A stretch of 11,550 nt of DNA from Nitrospinaceae bacterium (GTDB taxonomy: Bacteria > Nitrospinota > Nitrospinia > Nitrospinales > VA-1), in assembly GCA_016763735.1 (NCBI GenBank), contig JAESTE010000172.1:1-11550 (forward strand). The letters are read 5' to 3'. The position numbers and the translations under genes are program-made. The notes beneath the pieces are model-generated. The model was not told the origin of the DNA, made no database searches, and worked only from the letters and a program-made list of their open reading frames with translations. Shown here piece by piece: positions 6,914-11,550 of this stretch (position 1 is its first letter; every line of letters starts with the position of its first letter).

Positions 6914-8277
6914 CGAAAAGGAAGAAAGGAGCGCTTGCGACCAAAGAGTTTTTCGATTTTTTCTATGGCTCCGGGCAGGGCCACAACGATGACAGAGTCG
7001 CCGGCTTCCAAGGTGATATCATCGTTTGGGATCAGCATTTCTCCTTTTTTGAGAATGGCACCGATGATGGCATCCTTGGGGAATTTGATTTTCGAAAGGG
7101 GCTTGTCAAAAATAGTAGAGTCGGGTACCACGCCGATTTCCATGACCTCAGCATCTTCAATCAGTTTAAACACCGACATCACACGCCCTTTCCGCAAATG
7201 CTTCAATATGGCACTAACCGTTATCAGGCGCGGGTTGATGGTAATGTCCATGCCAATGGAATCCAGGATAGGCAGGTATTCCGGGTCATTGGTAATAACC
7301 AAAGCCCGTTTCGCGCCATATTTTTTTGCTAGTAAAGCGGAAAGGATATTGTTTTCATCGTCATCCGAAAGAGCCAGAAAAAAATCAGCTTCCTTCATAT
7401 TTATTTCATTGAACAGATCCATATCCGTTCCACTACCATGCATGACAACGGTTTTTTTGAGTTGATCCGCCGCAACGTGGGCCATCTCTCTAGACGGCTC
7501 GATGATGCGCACATCGCGGTTGCCCTCTTCCAAGGTTTTCGCAAGGTGAATGGCCATGGGGGTAGCACCGTAAATAATTACTTTATGAACTTCATCGAGA
7601 GTTTTATTCAGCATGGGAAGCAGAAAAGGCAGAAACTCTTTATCTACAAGAGTGTAGAACCTGTCGCCCGCATGGATAATATCTTCATCTTTCGGGAGTA
7701 CCAATTCTCCTTTGCGAACGATGGCTACTATTAGAAACGAATCCAATAACGTGATGTTGCGGATGTCTTGAATTGATTTTCCGGCAATGGGAGCGTTTTC
7801 AGGAACATCGAACTCGCGCAAGAGGACTTCTCCATCGGCGAATTCGGCAACGTTGACGACACCCGGAGTCTCAAGAAACTTCAGAATGGTTTCGACCATG
7901 ATCTGCGGCGGATTGATTGCCTGGTCGATGAATAAATCCTGCGGGGAAAGAATGGCATTCTTGGAGGTGAATTCCATGTCACGCAACCGGGCGAACCGGT
8001 TGGGCACTTCAAAACGGGAAGCAAGAAAACAGGCAAGCAGGTTGATCTCGTCTTTTTCGGTGACGGCGATCAACATTTCAGTGGACTTGATGCCAGCCTT
8101 GACCAACACGCTGGGCAGACAGGCATTGCCCTGCACCGCCATGACATCAAGTGTGTCTGAAATTCGTCGCGTTCGGTCCAGGTCCTTATCCACAATGGCG
8201 ACATCGTGGCCTCCCTGCGAAAGTTCCTGGGCAAGGTTAAATCCGACTATTCCCGCTCCAACGATGAGTATTCTCAT
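6910..8277 (-). CDS. trkA: Trk potassium uptake regulatory protein TrkA
   Basis: The 455 residues match the usual double-length TrkA: two Rossmann (RCK_N) domains, each followed by a RCK_C domain. The first half starts MRILIVGAGIVGFNLAQ, with a perfect GxGxxG loop (GAGIVG, 7-12) and the acidic residue at the end of strand 2 (Asp30), as expected for NAD(H) binding. Its RCK_C part is about 145-215. The second Rossmann domain begins near 231 (HKVIIYGATPMAIHLAKTLEEG) and ends strand 2 with Glu260, but the loop reads GATPMA, so two of the three glycines are gone. The second RCK_C domain is about 375-440. The protein is a cytoplasmic gating ring for TrkH. AAGG lies just upstream of the ATG. The stop overlaps the trkH start by ATGA, which supports a stoichiometric pair. 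Confidence 0.95.
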   Translation of the reverse strand: MRILIVGAGIVGFNLAQELSQGGHDVAIVDKDLDRTRRISDTLDVMAVQGNACLPSVLVKAGIKSTEMLIAVTEKDEINLLACFLASRFEVPNRFARLRDMEFTSKNAILSPQDLFIDQAINPPQIMVETILKFLETPGVVNVAEFADGEVLLREFDVPENAPIAGKSIQDIRNITLLDSFLIVAIVRKGELVLPKDEDIIHAGDRFYTLVDKEFLPFLLPMLNKTLDEVHKVIIYGATPMAIHLAKTLEEGNRDVRIIEPSREMAHVAADQLKKTVVMHGSGTDMDLFNEINMKEADFFLALSDDDENNILSALLAKKYGAKRALVITNDPEYLPILDSIGMDITINPRLITVSAILKHLRKGRVMSVFKLIEDAEVMEIGVVPDSTIFDKPLSKIKFPKDAIIGAILKKGEMLIPNDDITLEAGDSVIVVALPGAIEKIEKLFGRKRSFLPFR

Positions 8278-8313
8278 GCGACCTTATAGAAAAAGAGAAA
8301 GATTCTCACTGCT

Positions 8314-8342
8314 ATAATAAGAGTTCCTCGTTTTTTTTGCTA
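8314..8342 (-). promoter_or_regulatory. Low-confidence promoter upstream of trkA
   Basis: In the 79-base gap between hflC and trkA the minus strand carries TATTAT (8319-8314), five of six matches to a -10 box. Seventeen bases upstream is TAGCAA (8342-8337), only three of six matches to -35. It would give a leader of about 30 bases for trkA. It could let trkAH be expressed apart from hflKC, but may be chance in AT-rich DNA. Confidence 0.25.
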
Positions 8343-8356
8343 CCCGGTATGTTGAG

Positions 8357-9208
8357 TTATTCGGACTTGTTAAGAAATTTCAGAAAGTCGGAATCTTCGG
8401 ACATCAGGAGAGTGGTGTCGGTATTTAAAGAATTCTTGTAAGCTTCCATAGATCGCATAAAAGAGTAAAACTTGGGATCTTTATTGAAAGCATCTGCGTA
8501 AATTTTTGTCGACAGCCCATCGCCTTCACCACGAATGATTTGTTCCTGTTTATAAGCTTCTGCGACGAGAATGGTTTTTTCCTTGTCGGTTTCAGCGCGA
8601 ATTTTAGTCGCTTCTTCTTTACCTTCCGAACGGTATTCCATAGCAATACGTTCACGCTCTGTACGCATTCGGTTGAATATGGAGCTGGCAATTTCAGGAG
8701 GCAGATCGGTGCGCTTGATTCTCACTTCCACAACTTCCAAACCATATTCTGCGGCTTTAATATTCGTTTCTCTGGTGACCTTTGCCATAATGACATTCCG
8801 CGATTCGGTAACAATATCGATGAGGTTGTGGTTACCGATCTCAACGCGCAACTCGGAATAAATAATATCGTCCAACCGCGCCCGGGCACCCTGCTCACCA
8901 CGAACGGTTTCCAGAAATTTCAGTGGATTACTAATGCGGAACATAGTGAAGTTGTCGATCAATAAATTTTTCTTATCTTTGGTGATTACTTCCACAGGCA
9001 AAGAATCGTTATCGAGTAACTGGTTGGGGAAATACTTCACCTGCTGTAAAAAAGGGATTTTGAAATAGAGTCCAGGCTCGGTGATGATCTCTTTTGGTTT
9101 TGAAAGTTCCAGCACAATCACACTTTGCGTCATATGTACCGTGAACATTGAAGACGAAATAATGATGATCGCAATCACGCCGGCGATGATAAAGGAGTTT
9201 TGTTTCAT
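8357..9208 (-). CDS. hflC: HflC, SPFH-family partner of HflK in the FtsH-modulating complex
   Basis: The 283 residues fit HflC, slightly shorter than the E. coli protein. A single N-terminal membrane anchor is clear (about 6-23, IIAGVIAIIIISSSMF), followed by the SPFH/band-7 domain (about 25-190). The conserved HflC signature is present: EYGLEVVEVRIKRTDLPPE (about 153-171), then FNRMRTERERIAMEYRSEG (178-196), then a charged helical region (197-240) and YADAFNKDPKFYSFMRSMEAY near the end. The bulk faces the periplasm. With HflK it forms a large cage around FtsH and limits its attack on membrane proteins. It starts five bases after hflK. A strong AGGAGG (9224-9229) sits inside the hflK end, but 15 bases from the ATG, which is longer than usual; coupling from hflK may matter more. 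Confidence 0.95.
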   Translation of the reverse strand: MKQNSFIIAGVIAIIIISSSMFTVHMTQSVIVLELSKPKEIITEPGLYFKIPFLQQVKYFPNQLLDNDSLPVEVITKDKKNLLIDNFTMFRISNPLKFLETVRGEQGARARLDDIIYSELRVEIGNHNLIDIVTESRNVIMAKVTRETNIKAAEYGLEVVEVRIKRTDLPPEIASSIFNRMRTERERIAMEYRSEGKEEATKIRAETDKEKTILVAEAYKQEQIIRGEGDGLSTKIYADAFNKDPKFYSFMRSMEAYKNSLNTDTTLLMSEDSDFLKFLNKSE

Positions 9209-9213
9209 GGCTA

Positions 9214-10272
9214 TTATTTATTGCCTCCTAATATAGAGTTTCCGCCCAATGGAAGGATTGGCAACACGCCACCGCCTTTATTTTTTCCCATGATGAATTT
9301 TTTCACGTTTGGAAGAATCTCTTCCATGGTTTCCAGATAGATTCTTTTTCGGGTGATTTTTGGGGCTTTTTTGTAAGCCTCATATTGCTGAAGAAATCGT
9401 TTGGCATCGCCTTCTGCTTTTTTGACCTTTTCTGCACGATACCCCTCGGCGATGCGGATAATTTGTGCCGCCTGCCCACGGGCTTCCGGAATCACTGCAT
9501 TGCGATAACCCTGGGCTTCGTTGATCATTCTTTCTTTGTCTTCACGGGCTCGAACAACGTCTTTAAAAGAGTCCGCCACTTGTTCAGGTGGATGCACACC
9601 TTGAAGCTGAATGGTCACTACTTGTAAGCCGGATTCGTATCTATCAAGGAGTTCCTGAATCTGGACTTTCGCGAGTATCTGGATTTCTGCTTTACCTGTG
9701 GTCAGAGCTTCGTCAATTTTTTTACTACCGGTGATTCCGCGAATAACCGTTTCTGTTGAATCGCGAATCAGTTTATGGGGTCGACGAACATTAAACAGGT
9801 ATTGGACGGAGTCCATAATTCGGTATTGAACTACCAGGTTGATATCGACGATGTTCTGGTCACCGGTAAGCATCAAAGATTCTGCCGGTACCTGTTGTGT
9901 TGGCCGTCCCTGTGTGGCTCTGAACCCAATTTCTGCACGACGCACTTGCGTGACTTTTGGGATGTCAGCGTGTTCTATTGGCGATGGAAATTTAAAATGC
10001 AATCCCGGTGAAGCAGTTCGGATGAATTTTCCGAATCGCGTCACCACACCTTCTTCATCTGGCTCCACAAAATAGAATGTACCCGGGATAATCCAGACTA
10101 CCAGTAACAGTAGAATAATCCCCAGTAGCATGGAGGGTTTGAATTGCGGTATCTTTATCTGAGGAATTTCGAAAGGGGGTTTTGGTGGGCCTCCACCTTG
10201 GCCTCCACCTCCGCCTTTATTTTTAAACCTGTCATCAGGTTCTTTTGATTCGTGTAAATCATCCCAAGGCAT
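9214..10272 (-). CDS. hflK: HflK, SPFH-family subunit of the FtsH-modulating complex
   Basis: The 352 residues show the standard HflK layout. A cytoplasmic N-terminus begins MPWDD and is rich in Gly and Pro (GGGGGQGGGPPKPP, about 20-33). One membrane helix follows at about 48-69, then the SPFH/band-7 domain starting with VEPDEEGVVTRFGKF (69-83). LTGDQNIVDINLVVQYRI (135-152) and LQGVHPPEQVADSFKDVVRAREDKER (about 223-248) are family hallmarks. A charged helix follows (250-300), then a Gly-rich C-terminal tail. In the family HflK pairs with HflC in the inner membrane, mostly on the periplasmic side, and modulates FtsH. It is the first gene of the leftward run. Its ribosome site is weak (GGACGGA, about 10 bases before ATG) and no convincing promoter was found immediately upstream. 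Confidence 0.95.
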   Translation of the reverse strand: MPWDDLHESKEPDDRFKNKGGGGGQGGGPPKPPFEIPQIKIPQFKPSMLLGIILLLLVVWIIPGTFYFVEPDEEGVVTRFGKFIRTASPGLHFKFPSPIEHADIPKVTQVRRAEIGFRATQGRPTQQVPAESLMLTGDQNIVDINLVVQYRIMDSVQYLFNVRRPHKLIRDSTETVIRGITGSKKIDEALTTGKAEIQILAKVQIQELLDRYESGLQVVTIQLQGVHPPEQVADSFKDVVRAREDKERMINEAQGYRNAVIPEARGQAAQIIRIAEGYRAEKVKKAEGDAKRFLQQYEAYKKAPKITRKRIYLETMEEILPNVKKFIMGKNKGGGVLPILPLGGNSILGGNK

Positions 10273-10358
10273 ACGCTTTATTCCGTCCGAAAAAGATTTT
10301 TAAATAGTCTAAACAATGGGAGTTACGCTATCAGACCCCATCATTCTTGTCAACCTCA

Positions 10359-10380
10359 TCCCACTCCCGTGGGGGAGGGA
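10359..10380. repeat. REP-like GC-rich hairpin
   Basis: TCCC (10359-10362) pairs with GGGA (10377-10380), and CTCC (10364-10367) pairs with GGGG (10372-10375) with one G-U, around a CGTG loop. With the preceding AACCTCATC, it resembles the short 'CTCCC-GTGGG-GAGGG' intergenic repeats seen scattered in many bacterial genomes. Only one copy is in the window, so repetition is not shown. Confidence 0.4.
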
Positions 10381-10489
10381 ACCGATCAATGCTTTTTCTT
10401 GCGATACAAAAGCCCTTATGCTTCTGGATTGGGCTATGCACGACGAGAAATTATCAATGCCCGTTTTTTTGTGCCGGGATAACATTTGT

Positions 10490-10510
10490 TTGCCAATATA
10501 GATATTGCAA
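10490..10510. promoter_or_regulatory. AT-rich palindrome, possible operator
   Basis: TTGC-C-AATAT, A, G, ATATTGCAA reads as an inverted repeat: TTGC/GCAA and AATAT/ATATT arms, interrupted by one extra C on the left. It ends 26 bases upstream of the -35 box at 10537, a plausible place for a regulator. Whether a protein binds there is unknown. Confidence 0.35.
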
Positions 10511-10536
10511 CGCACCCTGGGGGCAGGAGCCACCGA

Positions 10537-10565
10537 TTGACAGGGGGAGGATTTTAAATTATCTT
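10537..10565 (+). promoter_or_regulatory. Sigma70-type promoter candidate for the unknown gene pair
   Basis: A perfect TTGACA -35 box (10537-10542) is followed by a 17-base spacer and TATCTT (10560-10565), four of six matches to the -10 consensus. It points right. Transcription from about 10572 would give a leader of about 135 bases before the ATG at 10707 (or about 57 before the TTG at 10629). It is the best promoter-like sequence I found in the window. Confidence 0.5.
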
Positions 10566-10592
10566 AAAACCTACTCAATACATCTGAAAGAA

Positions 10593-10615
10593 TGACCCCA
10601 AAGCTAGGGGAGTCA
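10593..10615 (+). other. Leader hairpin upstream of the unknown gene
   Basis: TGAC-CCC (10593-10599) can pair with GGG-GTCA (10607-10615) with a small bulge and an AAAGCTA-type loop. It falls about 20 bases after the predicted transcription start. It is not followed by a U run on the plus strand, so it is not an obvious terminator. It may shape the leader or bind a regulator. Confidence 0.35.
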
Positions 10616-10706
10616 GTAAAAAATTTATTTGAAATCCGTGCAAGCCACGGGAATAAAACTCACTTGCGGGATTTGCCGTCAGAAACTATTTGAAAGAGAA
10701 CCTTAT

Positions 10707-11297
10707 ATGTTAGCTTTTGCGTTAGACATCACCCAGAACAAACCTACCAACTCTAAAGAGAGTGAAGATGATGAACTGAAACAGTATATGGACTACCAGC
10801 GCAAGCTGAACCATGAACGTTTGGTTCACCACTCTTTGGATTACGCGAAAAACCAGTTGCAGGAGAATGTAGATTCTTCTGATAGTGAAAAACTGGCGCA
10901 GTTTTTACAAAACTTTTTCCCTATGTCGCATAAATTTGCTGATGCTGAGACGCTCATGCTGATGTTGAGAAAATTGATGAATAGTCAAAACTCTACCAAT
11001 AACTGGTATCGGATGAACTCTTTTTACCACTCGGTGGTTTTTGAAAGCATGCAGAAATTTGTTGAGGTCTATAACCAGATACTGGTCGAATCGCCAGAAA
11101 AAGCGAAAGACCTTGGGGCCTCTGAGGGCGTGGAAGTGGATTTTGAAGACTGGGCTTATCTTTATTTCCCTGATATGGATTTTCATATAGGCAAAAGCCT
11201 GAGTTATACACATTACCCTTTTGCTAAACGCAACAAAGCCATTGAAGAAAAATGGCAGGAAAAAATAAAGGAAGGGAATCAAAAGCTGAAGCTCTGA
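10707..11297 (+). CDS. Hypothetical protein of unknown function
   Basis: I do not recognise this 196-residue protein. It has no signal peptide or membrane helix. It is mostly polar and likely helical, rich in Asn, Gln, Lys and Glu, with clusters of aromatic residues. Notable parts are KQYMDYQRKLNHERLVHHSL (about 24-43), an NSFYHSVVFESMQKF segment around 100-118, and an acidic/aromatic stretch, VDFEDWAYLYFPDMDFHIGK, around 147-166, before a basic helical C-terminus. The ATG at 10707 has only a weak ribosome site (GAG, 8 bases upstream). The frame can extend to a TTG at 10629, adding 26 residues with a CGIC pair that hints at metal binding, but without a partner pair. The gene overlaps the next one by 46 bases. 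A promoter candidate and leader hairpins lie upstream. The function is unknown. Confidence 0.7.
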   Translation: MLAFALDITQNKPTNSKESEDDELKQYMDYQRKLNHERLVHHSLDYAKNQLQENVDSSDSEKLAQFLQNFFPMSHKFADAETLMLMLRKLMNSQNSTNNWYRMNSFYHSVVFESMQKFVEVYNQILVESPEKAKDLGASEGVEVDFEDWAYLYFPDMDFHIGKSLSYTHYPFAKRNKAIEEKWQEKIKEGNQKLKL

Positions 11298-11550
11298 AGT
11301 TGATTCAGGAGGATTTTGAAATTGATGACACATCTGTGAAACTTTTATTGGGACAAAAAGTAACCCCGCCCGACCTTGAGTTGCTCTACACATCCGTAGA
11401 AAACCCAATCTACGAAGCCTTGACAGAAGTCGAGGACGGTCGCTGGGGCGTTATGGATGGGGAATCGTTGCTCGAGCACTCTTATCAAATGGGTTCGCAT
11501 TTGAAAGTGTGGGAATGGCGGAAACGCGAAGAAGTGGAAAAAGAAACCGA
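11252..11550 (+). CDS. Hypothetical protein, 3' end cut by the window
   Basis: A frame opens at ATG 11252 and runs without a stop to the window end, 99 complete codons. It is in a different frame from the previous gene and overlaps its last 46 bases. A TGA lies three codons upstream (11243-11245), so 11252 is the first possible ATG. The start is lysine-rich (MAGKNKGRESKAEALKLIQE), followed by VTPPDLELLYTSVENPIYEAL and LLEHSYQMGSHLKVWEWRKREE. No known motif is recognised. The amino acid make-up is natural, with balanced acidic and basic residues, and GAAGAAAA before the ATG could serve as a weak ribosome site. An AGGAGG at about 11307-11312 could instead serve a downstream GTG near 11335, giving a shorter protein. 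The two genes probably form a translationally coupled pair. Confidence 0.65.
   Translation, partial: MAGKNKGRESKAEALKLIQEDFEIDDTSVKLLLGQKVTPPDLELLYTSVENPIYEALTEVEDGRWGVMDGESLLEHSYQMGSHLKVWEWRKREEVEKET

Larger units (their letters stand above)
10273..10706. other. Gene-poor divergent regulatory region
   Basis: These 434 bases lie between hflK (leftward) and the unknown gene at 10707 (rightward). Open frames here have no recognisable protein character and no ribosome site. The region holds a REP-like GC hairpin (10359-10380), a near-perfect AT-rich palindrome (10490-10510), a promoter candidate (10537-10565), and two hairpins in the presumed leader (10593-10615 and 10636-10650). It should also carry the hflK promoter, which I could not locate with confidence. 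Confidence 0.6.

Noticed and set aside
6902..7465. 187-codon frame on the + strand opposite trkA
   Set aside because: It is antisense to a well-supported trkA with conserved motifs. Serine/arginine-rich shadow composition is typical of antisense frames.
7787..8317. 176-codon frame on the + strand opposite the trkA 5' half
   Set aside because: It lies antisense to the conserved TrkA Rossmann domain and reads as a shadow rich in Ser, Arg and Thr.
8540..8965. 141-codon frame on the + strand opposite hflC
   Set aside because: It lies antisense to the conserved SPFH region of hflC and has no independent support.
10347..10595. Open frame of 82 codons on the + strand in the divergent region
   Set aside because: It spans the REP-like hairpin and the promoter candidate, has an unnatural composition rich in Cys and Arg, no ribosome site and no recognisable protein features.
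10590..10670. Fragments resembling a c-di-GMP-I riboswitch (GAAAGAATG, CAAAGCTA, GCAAGCCACGGG, GCGGGATTTGCCG)
   Set aside because: The pieces do not fall in the right order or spacing, the GGCAAACC strand is missing, and no P1 stem closes the element. Kept only as a structured leader.

Overview
The window reads as chromosomal DNA from a Gram-negative bacterium of moderate, slightly AT-leaning base composition. An AsmA-type envelope protein, the HflK/HflC pair and a membrane Na+-pumping decarboxylase together fit a proteobacterial, deltaproteobacteria-like or Nitrospinota-like lineage, probably from a salty habitat. That assignment is inference from gene content only. There is no tRNA, rRNA, CRISPR array or transposase gene.

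Layout. (1) Positions 2-1876, + strand: the 3' part of a large AsmA/YhdP-like gene whose start lies outside the window. (2) Positions 10272 down to 1905, - strand: seven genes in a row, transcribed right to left: hflK, hflC, trkA, trkH, then a 249-base gap, then oadA, oadB, oadG. The last gene converges on the AsmA gene with only 28 bases between them. (3) Positions 10273-10706: a long gene-poor divergent region with several inverted repeats, a REP-like hairpin and a good sigma70-type promoter pointing right. (4) Positions 10707-11550, + strand: two overlapping genes of unknown function, the second cut by the window edge.

How the genes work together. HflK and HflC form an inner-membrane SPFH complex known to restrain the FtsH protease. 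TrkA is the cytoplasmic nucleotide-binding gate of the TrkH potassium channel. trkA and trkH overlap by ATGA, and hflK-hflC are 5 bases apart; hflC to trkA is 79 bases, so all four may share a transcript. OadA (carboxyltransferase plus biotin carrier), OadB (membrane Na+ pump) and OadG (small membrane anchor) together make a complete Na+-extruding oxaloacetate decarboxylase. oadA and oadB share one base (TAATG). The block therefore joins Na+ export, K+ uptake and membrane proteostasis on one strand.

The known genes are conventional. The less explained parts are the unknown gene pair at the right end with its structured leader, the perfect 25-bp tandem repeat upstream of oadA, and the degenerate nucleotide-binding loop in the second half of TrkA. 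I did not find clear evidence of an undescribed defence or mobile system.
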